DNA from: Candidatus Planktophila limnetica
GTDB lineage: Bacteria > Actinomycetota > Actinomycetes > Nanopelagicales > Nanopelagicaceae
Direction of reading: 5' to 3'
Assembly (NCBI GenBank): GCA_029979485.1
Contig: JAPOHK010000024.1
Location: 1 to 9,314, forward strand
Length of the DNA stretch: 9,314 nucleotides
The notes beneath the pieces were generated by a model. It was not told the DNA's origin. It searched no databases and was given only the letters and a program-made list of their open reading frames with translations. Position 1 is the stretch's first letter; every line of letters starts with the position of its first letter. Shown here piece by piece: positions 1 to 5,565 of the stretch. The translations under genes were made by a program, and so were the position numbers.

Positions 1-261
1 GTTGTTAATACAACCCCGAAATTTGCCTTAGATGATTTCTCGATAAATGTCGCTAGTAAACCAAGTGGCACATTTTTTGATGTTATTTACGATCCATGGC
101 CCACGCAATTTGCCCAGGCATGGAAAGCTCAAGGTGGCAGAGTTATAGGTGGAATAGAGTTATTGATCGCTCAGGGAGTAGAACAGATTAAGTTATTTTC
201 GAAATTGCCGATACCCACAGATGATCTAATAAAATTTCTAGGAGAAGAATTAGTAATTTAG
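1..261 (+). CDS. aroE: Shikimate dehydrogenase, C-terminal part (5' end outside window)
   Basis: The reading frame is open from base 1 and ends at TAG 259-261, giving the last 86 residues of a protein. AroE reduces 3-dehydroshikimate to shikimate with NADPH in the cytoplasm, step 4 of the chorismate pathway. Seen in the sequence: a VVNTTP stretch at the very start, then FDVIYDPWPT (residues 26-35 of the fragment), the conserved D-x-x-Y-x-P-x-x-T block of AroE, then a GG-x-x-LL-x-Q-G-x-x-Q helix (GIELLIAQGVEQI, 51-63), which in the family lines the substrate and cofactor cleft. The catalytic Lys/Asp pair and most of the N-terminal substrate domain lie upstream of the window. It is the first visible gene of an aro run on the same strand, which supports the assignment over the quinate/shikimate dehydrogenase paralogues. 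The tail is short and ends normally. Confidence 0.9.
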   Translation, partial: VVNTTPKFALDDFSINVASKPSGTFFDVIYDPWPTQFAQAWKAQGGRVIGGIELLIAQGVEQIKLFSKLPIPTDDLIKFLGEELVI

Positions 262-279
262 TATCAGTGGGTGATTCTT

Positions 280-735
280 ATGAGTACCCTATTGTTGTCT
301 GTATTCGCTCTTCTTATATCAATCGAAGATTTACGAAAATTTAAGATCAGCAATCGCTTACTGGGGTTGCTCTTCTTGATGCTAATTACAAAATCACTGG
401 TTATGGGAACATTTTTCGTTGATGCTTTTTCAGGAGTGATCTTTCTACTCATATTCTCAACCGTACATTTGCTGGGAAAATTTGTTTCGCCTGATCTTGC
501 GATTGGTTTTGGCGACGTAAAGTTGATTAGTGTTCTTACATTTGGCTATGTGGATCTTGGATTTCGTTCACTAGAGATCTTCTTTATAGCTTTATGGTTG
601 GCCTTGCTCGTGCAAATAAGCCTTGAATACATGTTTAGAAGAAAGTTTTTATCTCGTATTGCGATGGCGCCGAGTATTTTTCTTGCTACGGCCCTTTATT
701 TATGCGCGCCGTTGGGACTTCTTCTGCCACAATAG
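280..735 (+). CDS. Small A24-family prepilin (type IV leader) peptidase
   Basis: An integral membrane aspartic protease of about 151 residues that would cleave the leader from type IV or Flp/Tad-type prepilins. The two catalytic aspartates are visible: D17 in [11 protein letters not shown], matching the D-L-R-x-x-x-I-x-N motif after the first helix, and D79 in GFGDVKL (76-82). A late [11 protein letters not shown] segment fits the family's FGPF-like region. About six hydrophobic helices span almost the whole protein. The large N-terminal methylase domain of PilD is absent, as in short Tad/archaeal-like members. I chose ATG 280 because GGTGAT just upstream resembles a Shine-Dalgarno; GTG 271 in frame is possible and would add three residues. 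The gene lies 18 bases after aroE and 4 bases before aroC, so it is probably cotranscribed with them although it has no aromatic function. A peptidase is also found next to aroC in other actinobacteria. No pilin gene is in view. Confidence 0.82.
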   Translation: MSTLLLSVFALLISIEDLRKFKISNRLLGLLFLMLITKSLVMGTFFVDAFSGVIFLLIFSTVHLLGKFVSPDLAIGFGDVKLISVLTFGYVDLGFRSLEIFFIALWLALLVQISLEYMFRRKFLSRIAMAPSIFLATALYLCAPLGLLLPQ

Positions 736-739
736 GACA

Positions 740-1921
740 ATGCGTTGGCTAACTGCAGGTGAATCACATGGTCCCGCCCTTACTGCGATCATTGAAGGGT
801 TGCCGGCGCATATAAAAATCTCTACTGCAGATATCGATCGAGATTTAGCGCGTCGTCGTTTAGGAGTTGGTCGGGGAGCAAGACAAAATTTCGAAGCGGA
901 CAAAATTACAATCAAGGGCGGAATACGTTTAGGAATATCTCAAGGCGGACCTATTGCAATTGAAGTAGGTAATTCAGAGTGGCCTAAATGGGAAAAGGTA
1001 ATGTCAGCAGATCCTATCGATGAAGCTGAATTAGCCGGTTTGGCACGTAATGCTCCTCTTACACGTCCTAGACCGGGGCATGCTGACATGGTCGGAATGC
1101 AAAAATATGATTTCGAAGATGCGAGACCGATTTTGGAACGCGCAAGTGCACGCGAAACAGCGGCTCGTGTAGCTCTAGGCGCTATCGCTAGAGCATTCTT
1201 AGAACAAAGTGTTGGTATAAAAATCCTAAGCCATGTAATTTCCATAGGAAGCATACGTGTTCCAGAAAATGGCGCTTTGCCAGGTCCAAACGATCAATTA
1301 CGAATTGATGCCAATCCCGTTCGATGCGCAGATGAAAAAACTAGTGAATTGATTATTCAAGAGATTGAAAAAGCTCATTCAGATGGCGACACCCTCGGTG
1401 GTGTTTGCGAAGTTCTTGTTTTCAATGCGCCCCCTGGACTCGGTTCTCATGTTCATTGGGACCGACGTTTAGACTCACGCCTTGCTGGTGCAATGATGGG
1501 AATTCAAGCCATCAAGGGCGTTGAAATTGGTGATGGTTTTTTAACTGCAACTCGGCGCGGATCTGCAGCTCATGATGAAATTGAGAGAGATTCTTCAGGC
1601 AAAATTGTTAGACGCACTGATCGCGCAGGAGGCACTGAAGGCGGTATGTCTAACGGTGAAATCTTGCGAATTAGCGTTGCGATGAAACCGATTTCAACAG
1701 TTCCTAAAGCATTAGACACGATTGATGTTGCTACCGGTGAAGCAGCTAAAGCAATTAATCAACGCTCAGATGTATGCGCAGTTCCAGCTGCGGGAGTTGT
1801 GGCCGAAGCCATGGCAGCACTTGTACTTGCTGAAGCGGTACTTGAAAAATTCGGTGGGGATAGCGTTTCTGAAACACGGAGAAACTTCTTGTCTTACATG
1901 GAAAATTTACGTTTTAAATAA
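740..1921 (+). CDS. aroC: Chorismate synthase
   Basis: Converts EPSP to chorismate by FMNH2-dependent anti-elimination of phosphate, the last step of the shared aromatic pathway; a cytoplasmic homotetramer in the family. The 393 residues are full family length. Seen: the N-terminal signature [16 protein letters not shown] from residue 7, the R-R-x-x-x-GRGARQ flavin/substrate region near 40-50, [12 protein letters not shown] in the middle, and the C-terminal signature [18 protein letters not shown]. The frame stays open upstream to 623, but that part overlaps the peptidase gene in another frame and does not resemble AroC. ATG 740 gives [11 protein letters not shown], the expected N-terminus. 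A short AGGA at 734-737 is the only ribosome-site-like motif, so coupling to the preceding gene is likely. It ends one base before aroK. Confidence 0.97.
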   Translation: MRWLTAGESHGPALTAIIEGLPAHIKISTADIDRDLARRRLGVGRGARQNFEADKITIKGGIRLGISQGGPIAIEVGNSEWPKWEKVMSADPIDEAELAGLARNAPLTRPRPGHADMVGMQKYDFEDARPILERASARETAARVALGAIARAFLEQSVGIKILSHVISIGSIRVPENGALPGPNDQLRIDANPVRCADEKTSELIIQEIEKAHSDGDTLGGVCEVLVFNAPPGLGSHVHWDRRLDSRLAGAMMGIQAIKGVEIGDGFLTATRRGSAAHDEIERDSSGKIVRRTDRAGGTEGGMSNGEILRISVAMKPISTVPKALDTIDVATGEAAKAINQRSDVCAVPAAGVVAEAMAALVLAEAVLEKFGGDSVSETRRNFLSYMENLRFK

Positions 1922-1922
1922 A

Positions 1923-2429
1923 ATGCCGCCTCGTGTCATTTTGATCGGACCTCCTGGCGCTGGTAAATCCAGCGTTGGTAAATCACTGGCTCGACTTCTT
2001 AAAGATGATTTTATTGATACAGACTCAGTTATAGCTGAGTTGGAAAATCAAAGCATTAGCGAAATATTCGTTGATAAGGGAGAGCCTTATTTTCGCGAAA
2101 AGGAATTGGAAGTACTTCTTCATCAAATTAGCAATCACTCCGGAGTGCTTAGTCTCGGGGGCGGAGCACCCCTTTCGCAAAAGGCGCAACTTGCCATTAA
2201 AGATTCCGGCTCACCCGTAGTTTTCTTAGATGTTTCACTTGCTGGCGCTGCTCCACGTGTTGGTTTCAATAGAGATCGACCACTTCTTTTAGGAAATCCA
2301 CGCGCACAATGGCAGGAATTAATGAACGCTCGCCGTCCTATATATGAATCATTGGCACATCATTGCGTTGTCACCGATAAATTAACACCAAACGAAGCCG
2401 CCGCGCAGATTGTTACACTTCTCGCATGA
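1923..2429 (+). CDS. aroK: Shikimate kinase
   Basis: Phosphorylates shikimate at the 3-hydroxyl with ATP, step 5 of the pathway. The 168 residues are a normal length for this P-loop kinase. Seen: Walker A GPPGAGKSS at 9-17, the D-T-D pair at 32-34 for Mg and shikimate, FRE at 57-59 whose Arg contacts shikimate, the GGG triplet at 79-81 (shikimate/Walker B region), the lid with RDRPLL at 117-122, and the ARRPIYES helix at 136-143. The frame is open much further upstream inside aroC, but ATG 1923 places the Walker A motif at the usual distance from the N-terminus. No clear Shine-Dalgarno is present; the start lies one base after the aroC stop, so translation is probably coupled. Its stop overlaps the aroB start as ATGA. 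Confidence 0.96.
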   Translation: MPPRVILIGPPGAGKSSVGKSLARLLKDDFIDTDSVIAELENQSISEIFVDKGEPYFREKELEVLLHQISNHSGVLSLGGGAPLSQKAQLAIKDSGSPVVFLDVSLAGAAPRVGFNRDRPLLLGNPRAQWQELMNARRPIYESLAHHCVVTDKLTPNEAAAQIVTLLA

Positions 2430-3478
2430 GCGTTATTTCGGTTAACTCTGAACATCAATACGATGTAAAAATTGGTAACGCCTGGTTAGATGAGTTGAAA
2501 TCAACGATCACAAACTATTCTCGTGTTGGAGTGTTTTTCTCCGAGGCTCAAAAGGATCTAATCCCTAAAATTTCATTGGATGCTGAAGTTCACTATTTTC
2601 CTTTGCCTGATGGTGAAAGCGCCAAATCAAGTCAAATAATTGCAAAGATGTGGGATTGGATGGGAGCAGCCGGCTTTACGCGCTCAGATGTAGTTGTGGG
2701 CATTGGTGGCGGAACCATTACAGATGTAACGGGTTTTCTAGCCGCAACTTGGATGCGGGGGATCGATTGGATTGCTGTACCAACGACTCTTGCTGGCATG
2801 GTTGATGCATCAGTTGGTGGAAAGACGGGTATCAATAGTGATTATGGAAAGAATTTAGTTGGCGCCTTTCACTCACCAGTAAAAGTTATTATTGATTCTA
2901 CATGGTTAAAAACTTTACCCACACGAGATATTGCCGCTGGTTTGGCCGAGGTAATCAAGACTGGGTTTATTGCAGATCCAACAATTTTGGATTTAATGAA
3001 AGATTTTGATTTAGAAAAAGATCGCGATAATACTAAATTGCTTGATCAACTGATTGAAAAATCTGTATCCGTCAAAGCGCGGGTGGTAAGTGCGGATTTT
3101 AGAGAAAGTTTTGAACGCGAAATACTTAATTATGGACACACTCTTGGTCATGCGGTGGAAAGGCACTCTAAATACTCTTTGCGTCACGGTGAAGCCATTT
3201 CAATAGGTCTGGTCTTTGCCGCACATTTATCAGCTTCGCACTGTGGTTTGTCATCAGATGCGGTGACTCAGCACATTGAATTGCTCACCAAACTTGGCTT
3301 ACCTACTACCTATGATCGTGCAGCGTTGCCCAAATTACACGCATTTATGGGTATTGATAAGAAATCACGTGGCAGCACGCTGCGTTTCGTTGGCCTATCA
3401 TCACTCGGAAAGACACAGCGCATCGAAGGTTTAACTATTGATGATCTAGCCGCTGCATATGAGAAAATATCCCGATGA
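2426..3478 (+). CDS. aroB: 3-dehydroquinate synthase
   Basis: Cyclises DAHP to 3-dehydroquinate with NAD+ and a divalent metal, step 2 of the pathway. The 350 residues match the bacterial enzyme. Seen: the NAD-binding GIGGGTITD at 92-100, the PTTLAGMVDASVGGKTGIN core at 119-137, KNLVGAFHSP at 142-151, and the three metal-ligand regions: E175 in GLAEVIKTG, H238/H242 in NYGHTLGHA, and H254 in RHGEAISIG. The C-terminal KKSRGSTLRFV segment is also typical. The start overlaps the aroK stop and the stop overlaps the aroQ start, both as ATGA, which argues for stop-restart translation of a single message. Nothing is missing from the active site. A related 2-deoxy-scyllo-inosose or sugar-type synthase is unlikely given the neighbours. 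Confidence 0.97.
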   Translation: MSVISVNSEHQYDVKIGNAWLDELKSTITNYSRVGVFFSEAQKDLIPKISLDAEVHYFPLPDGESAKSSQIIAKMWDWMGAAGFTRSDVVVGIGGGTITDVTGFLAATWMRGIDWIAVPTTLAGMVDASVGGKTGINSDYGKNLVGAFHSPVKVIIDSTWLKTLPTRDIAAGLAEVIKTGFIADPTILDLMKDFDLEKDRDNTKLLDQLIEKSVSVKARVVSADFRESFEREILNYGHTLGHAVERHSKYSLRHGEAISIGLVFAAHLSASHCGLSSDAVTQHIELLTKLGLPTTYDRAALPKLHAFMGIDKKSRGSTLRFVGLSSLGKTQRIEGLTIDDLAAAYEKISR

Positions 3479-3903
3479 AGGTTCTTGTAATTAATGGTCC
3501 AAATCTTTCTCGTTTGGATATTCGGGACTCTTCAATTTATGGTGATTTGAGTTACCCACAACTCGTTCATTTGATTGAAACTTCTGCCACTGCTCACGGC
3601 TTCGTTGCAGATGTTCGTCAAAGTGATGATGAATCTGAAATAATTTCGTGGCTACATGAGGCTGCAGATAATTCGTACCCTGTAATCATCAATCCTGCCG
3701 CCTTTACACATTATTCATATGCAATTCGAGATGCTGCAGAATTGGTTAAATCTCCATTAATCGAAGTACACCTATCTAACCCATTAGCTCGCGAAGAATT
3801 TCGTCATACATCAGTGATTTCTGGAGTTGCCAACGGAACTATTGGCGGTTTTGGTCCAAACTCATACGCATTAGCAATGAGCGCGTTAAAAGCTCTTCTT
3901 TAA
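3475..3903 (+). CDS. aroQ: Type II 3-dehydroquinate dehydratase
   Basis: Dehydrates 3-dehydroquinate to 3-dehydroshikimate, step 3, by the type II (anti-elimination, dodecameric) route. The 142 residues are the usual length. Seen: INGPNLSRL at 6-14, the catalytic lid pair R17 and Y22 (IRDSSIYG), RQSDDESEI at 48-56, N73 in INPAAFTH with H79, the catalytic E97/H99 in IEVHLSN, and R106/R110 in AREEFRH. The common QSNHEGE motif is replaced by QSDDESE, but as I recall mycobacterial AroQ has a similar RQSDSEAQ, so this looks like an actinobacterial variant rather than a defect. It is the last gene of the aro run; the next gene follows after 69 or 81 bases of spacer, depending on the efp start. Confidence 0.95.
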   Translation: MKVLVINGPNLSRLDIRDSSIYGDLSYPQLVHLIETSATAHGFVADVRQSDDESEIISWLHEAADNSYPVIINPAAFTHYSYAIRDAAELVKSPLIEVHLSNPLAREEFRHTSVISGVANGTIGGFGPNSYALAMSALKALL

Positions 3904-3924
3904 CGGGTATCCTTACACCCTTGA

Positions 3925-3959
3925 CTATCGGCAATCGATAGCCAGGCCCGTGTGGCCTG
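3925..3959 (+). repeat. Two tandem hairpins between aroQ and efp
   Basis: Two perfect 6-bp inverted repeats lie side by side. The first is CTATCG (3925-3930), loop GCAAT, CGATAG (3936-3941). The second is CAGGCC (3943-3948), loop CGTGT, GGCCTG (3954-3959). Only one base separates them. A weaker GGGT/ACCC pair precedes them at 3905-3920. No T-run follows, so this is not a standard rho-independent terminator, though actinobacterial terminators often lack one. It could end or attenuate the aro transcript, stabilise a processed 3' end, or be part of the efp leader. Its position in the only spacer of the left half suggests function. Confidence 0.55.
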
Positions 3960-3964
3960 ATACT
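3959..3964 (+). promoter_or_regulatory. Possible -10 element for efp
   Basis: GATACT matches TATAAT at four of six positions and lies about 8 bases before GTG 3973. Transcription would then begin at or near that GTG, giving an almost leaderless efp message. No convincing -35 is at the right distance: a TTGACT at 3921-3926 is too far upstream. The element also overlaps the end of the second hairpin. Weak evidence. Confidence 0.25.
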
Positions 3965-3984
3965 GGAAAAGTGTGGTTATACAA

Positions 3985-4542
3985 GTGGCAACAACAAATG
4001 ATCTCAAAAATGGAATGACTTTAGATATCGAAGGTCAGCTGTGGAACGTTGTTGAATTTCAACATGTAAAGCCAGGTAAGGGACCAGCATTCGTTCGAAC
4101 AAAACTTAAATCTGTTCTGACCGGCAAGGTTGTAGATAAGACTTTCAATGCTGGCGTCAAAATCGATGTTGCAATTCTTGAAAAGCGGGAGATGAATTTT
4201 TTGTATAAGGACGGCGAAGACTTTGTTTTTATGGACAATAAAACATATGACCAAACAAATATTTCTGCCGAGGTTGTTGGTGATGCTGTCAATTATATGC
4301 TTGAAAATACCGAAGCAATTGTTGCTGTTCATGAAGGTAATCCTTTGTACATCGAATTGCCAGCCTCAGTTGCTTTGACAGTCACATATACAGAACCTGG
4401 TATCCAAGGTGATCGTTCATCTGGTGGAACTAAACCAGCAACAGTTGAGACAGGTATTGAGATTCAGGTGCCTTTATTTATTAAGCAAGATGAAAAAGTT
4501 CTAGTTGACACTCGAGACGGTTCGTACCAAGGTCGCGCCTAA
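3985..4542 (+). CDS. efp: Translation elongation factor P (PGKGP-loop subfamily)
   Basis: EF-P binds the ribosome between the P and E sites and relieves stalling at consecutive prolines. From GTG 3985 the protein has 185 residues and begins [10 protein letters not shown], the start typical of actinobacterial EF-P; GTG 3973 in frame would add four residues and is better placed relative to a GGA at 3965-3967 and a possible -10, so the start is uncertain. Seen: the KOW-like N-terminal domain with the loop PGKGP at 30-34 and its tip lysine K32, FVRTKLK after it, the FMDNKTYDQ segment of the middle domain, and the C-terminal signature [16 protein letters not shown] followed by QVPLFI and a [11 protein letters not shown] tail. 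The PGKGP form belongs to an actinobacterial group reported to work without lysine modification. The nusB start lies two bases downstream, as in many actinobacteria. Confidence 0.96.
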   Translation: MATTNDLKNGMTLDIEGQLWNVVEFQHVKPGKGPAFVRTKLKSVLTGKVVDKTFNAGVKIDVAILEKREMNFLYKDGEDFVFMDNKTYDQTNISAEVVGDAVNYMLENTEAIVAVHEGNPLYIELPASVALTVTYTEPGIQGDRSSGGTKPATVETGIEIQVPLFIKQDEKVLVDTRDGSYQGRA

Positions 4543-4544
4543 AA

Positions 4545-4967
4545 GTGTCGGCACGAAGTAAAGCCCGAAAACAGTCTCTGGATCTTCTCTACGAATCAGA
4601 CATTCGTGGGAAAGCTTCAATAGATCTATTGGTTCTTCGTGATGTTATAGAAGATGGTCCCGATGCCAGACCGATTCGGGAGTACACAAAAATTCTCATC
4701 GCCGGAGTTGATGCGCACAAGCGTAAAATCGATGAGCTTATTTCTACATATGCTCAGGGTTGGGAGATGGATCGCCTTCCAGCCGTTGATAGAAACATAT
4801 TGCGTCTGGGAATTTACGAAATTTTGTGGCAAGAAGATGTACCTGATGCAGTGGCAATTGATGAAGCTCTGGCTTTAGCAAAAGAGCTCTCTACTGAAGA
4901 ATCTTCAGGATATATACATGGAGTTCTTGGAAGAATTGCATCTATTCGTGATGATCTTAATCTTTAG
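4545..4967 (+). CDS. nusB: Transcription antitermination factor NusB
   Basis: NusB pairs with NusE (ribosomal protein S10), binds boxA RNA and supports antitermination on rRNA operons. The 140 residues are the usual all-helical length. Seen: the basic N-terminus SARSKARKQSLDLLYESD, which carries the arginine-rich RNA-binding helix, then AVDRNILRLGIYEILWQEDVP around 80-100, and the family signature AIDEALALAKELSTEESSGYIHGVLGRI. The start is GTG 4545, two bases after the efp stop and without a visible Shine-Dalgarno, so coupling to efp is likely. Its last 11 bases overlap the end of the convergent bldD-like gene. No terminator hairpin is seen at the junction. Confidence 0.95.
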   Translation: MSARSKARKQSLDLLYESDIRGKASIDLLVLRDVIEDGPDARPIREYTKILIAGVDAHKRKIDELISTYAQGWEMDRLPAVDRNILRLGIYEILWQEDVPDAVAIDEALALAKELSTEESSGYIHGVLGRIASIRDDLNL

Positions 4968-5439
4968 ATAGAAAATAGATGTCTAGATTCTCGCAAGCAC
5001 TCGAAGTAAGCATCGAAAGCAGTATCAAATCACTTGAGCGCAGCGAGAGGATTTCTCCATTCCAATCTTTGCGCACATTGATAATTGACTTTACAAACTG
5101 ATCAACAAGGATTGTAACTTCCGAGTCCTGAGCCTTTAAGGCCTCGTGAAGTTTTCGTAAATCAATAACAACACGTCCATGTATTTCGGTGGATTTTAAC
5201 TCTTGTTTATTCGTAAAGAAAGCACTCATTGATATCGAGTATGTTGCTGCGATGATTTCGAGTTTCGAAACAGAAATCGACCGAGAACCTCGTTCGTAGG
5301 AACCGAGTACTACATCTTTAATTCTTCCACCGCTGGCGATTTCGAAATCCTTGAGACTCCATTTCCTGCTCAGACGTATTTCACGAAGAGAGCGGCCCAG
5401 CACTTCGGCCCTTGTTGGAATATCTGCGTTCTTTAACAT
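4957..5439 (-). CDS. bldD: BldD-family DNA-binding regulator with c-di-GMP signature
   Basis: A 160-residue homologue of BldD, the regulator that in Streptomyces represses developmental genes when dimerised by tetrameric c-di-GMP. Residues 13-75 form an XRE/HTH_3 domain: LGRSLREIRLSRKWSLKDFE, then a region matching the BldD recognition helix (GRIKDVVLGSYERGSRSISV, 38-57). A short linker follows, then a C-terminal domain starting VVIDLRKLHEAL. It contains R123-x-D125, eight residues, and R134-x-x-D137, the RXD-X8-RXXD c-di-GMP signature; NGEILSLR within it is close to NGKVLSIR of Streptomyces BldD as I remember it. The tail after the motif is only 23 residues, apparently shorter than in Streptomyces. 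This is the only minus-strand gene of the window, in the same place as bldD in Streptomyces (nusB-bldD-pyrR). It has no Shine-Dalgarno before ATG 5439, and a -10-like TAGATT lies 8 bases upstream. Its targets here are unknown. Confidence 0.88.
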   Translation of the reverse strand: MLKNADIPTRAEVLGRSLREIRLSRKWSLKDFEIASGGRIKDVVLGSYERGSRSISVSKLEIIAATYSISMSAFFTNKQELKSTEIHGRVVIDLRKLHEALKAQDSEVTILVDQFVKSIINVRKDWNGEILSLRSSDLILLSMLTSSACENLDIYFLSKD

Positions 5440-5447
5440 GTCAGGGC

Positions 5448-5453
5448 AATCTA
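5448..5453 (-). promoter_or_regulatory. Candidate -10 of a leaderless bldD transcript
   Basis: On the minus strand TAGATT (5453 down to 5448) fits the actinobacterial TANNNT -10 pattern. Eight bases separate it from the bldD ATG at 5439, so transcription would begin at or within a base or two of the start codon. This agrees with the lack of any Shine-Dalgarno before that ATG. No good -35 hexamer is seen 17-18 bases further upstream. Confidence 0.4.
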
Positions 5454-5465
5454 ATTCATGGAAAG

Positions 5466-5477
5466 AAACTCCGGTTT
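5466..5477. promoter_or_regulatory. Inverted repeat AAAC-TCCG-GTTT, possible operator for bldD
   Basis: A perfect 4-bp dyad (AAAC 5466-5469, GTTT 5474-5477) around TCCG lies about where the bldD -35 box should be. Its AC...GT halves recall the BldD box (roughly AC-N5-GT as I remember it), but the gap here is 4 bases rather than 5. Autorepression by BldD is known in Streptomyces, so this is a reasonable but unproven binding site. A dyad this short can arise by chance. Confidence 0.25.
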
Positions 5478-5479
5478 TG

Positions 5480-5491
5480 CCTGTCCACAGG
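5480..5491. promoter_or_regulatory. Inverted repeat CCTGT-CC-ACAGG in the bldD/pyrR spacer
   Basis: A perfect 5-bp dyad with a 2-base centre. It is framed by GGTT (5473-5476) and AACC (5492-5495), an imperfect outward extension offset by three bases on one side. It lies about midway in the divergent spacer, near the expected -35 region of a pyrR promoter whose possible -10 is TATTCT at 5509-5514. It may be an operator for one or both genes, or part of a longer RNA structure. It does not match the BldD box I remember. Confidence 0.3.
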
Positions 5492-5508
5492 AACCGCTTA
5501 TTTGGTGC

Positions 5509-5514
5509 TATTCT
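5509..5514 (+). promoter_or_regulatory. Possible -10 of the pyrR operon promoter
   Basis: TATTCT matches TATAAT at four of six positions. Initiation 7 bases downstream would be near 5521, so the leader would be about 45 bases and consist almost wholly of the PyrR-type hairpin at 5524-5558. The -35 region is not recognisable. The fit with the hairpin position is the main argument. Confidence 0.3.
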
Positions 5515-5523
5515 TCGCCAGCA

Positions 5524-5558
5524 TCCTTTAACGACCCATCCTGCGAGGTGGGGAAGGA
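5524..5558 (+). promoter_or_regulatory. PyrR-binding RNA hairpin that hides the pyrR ribosome site
   Basis: The RNA can fold as a lower stem UCCUU (5524-5528) with AAGGA (5554-5558), an internal bulge UAACGA (5529-5534) opposite one G (5553), an upper stem CCCA (5535-5538) with UGGG (5549-5552), and a 10-base loop UCCUGCGAGG (5539-5548). The loop and the bulged layout closely resemble the Bacillus PyrR-binding loops as I remember them (loop UCCAGAGAGG, a G, then AAGG). The lower stem pairs with AAGGAG (5554-5559), the only strong Shine-Dalgarno in this part, 6 bases before ATG 5566. PyrR bound with UMP or UTP would stabilise the fold and block translation of pyrR and the coupled genes, as reported for mycobacteria. 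There is no downstream terminator, so translational rather than transcriptional control is expected. Confidence 0.8.
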
Positions 5559-5565
5559 GATTTAT

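Noticed and set aside
259..264. TAGTAT as a -10 for a leaderless peptidase message starting at GTG 271
   Set aside because: It overlaps the aroE stop inside an evident operon, has no -35, and ATG 280 has a usable GGTGAT ribosome-like site.
623..739. In-frame upstream extension of aroC starting at ATG 623
   Set aside because: It overlaps the prepilin peptidase in another frame and its translation has no AroC similarity; ATG 740 gives the canonical N-terminus directly before GESHGP.
940..1254. 104-codon open frame on the minus strand inside aroC
   Set aside because: It is antisense to conserved aroC sequence and its composition follows the codons of the real gene.
3619..3645. Unusual QSDDESE in AroQ in place of the common QSNHEGE
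   Set aside because: As I recall, mycobacterial AroQ carries a similar RQSDSEAQ, and all catalytic residues (R17, Y22, H99, R110) are present, so it is a lineage variant.
3921..3926. TTGACT as a -35 box for efp
   Set aside because: No -10 lies 16-19 bases downstream; the nearest candidate, GATACT, is 32 bases away.
4960..4987. Short dyads (ATCT/AGAT, TAGA/TCTA) as a terminator between nusB and bldD
   Set aside because: Stems are only 4 bp and AT-rich with 2-base loops, too weak for a terminator.
5458..5565. In-frame upstream extension of pyrR starting at ATG 5458
   Set aside because: It has no PyrR-like sequence, would be translated through the regulatory hairpin, and ATG 5566 has a strong Shine-Dalgarno.
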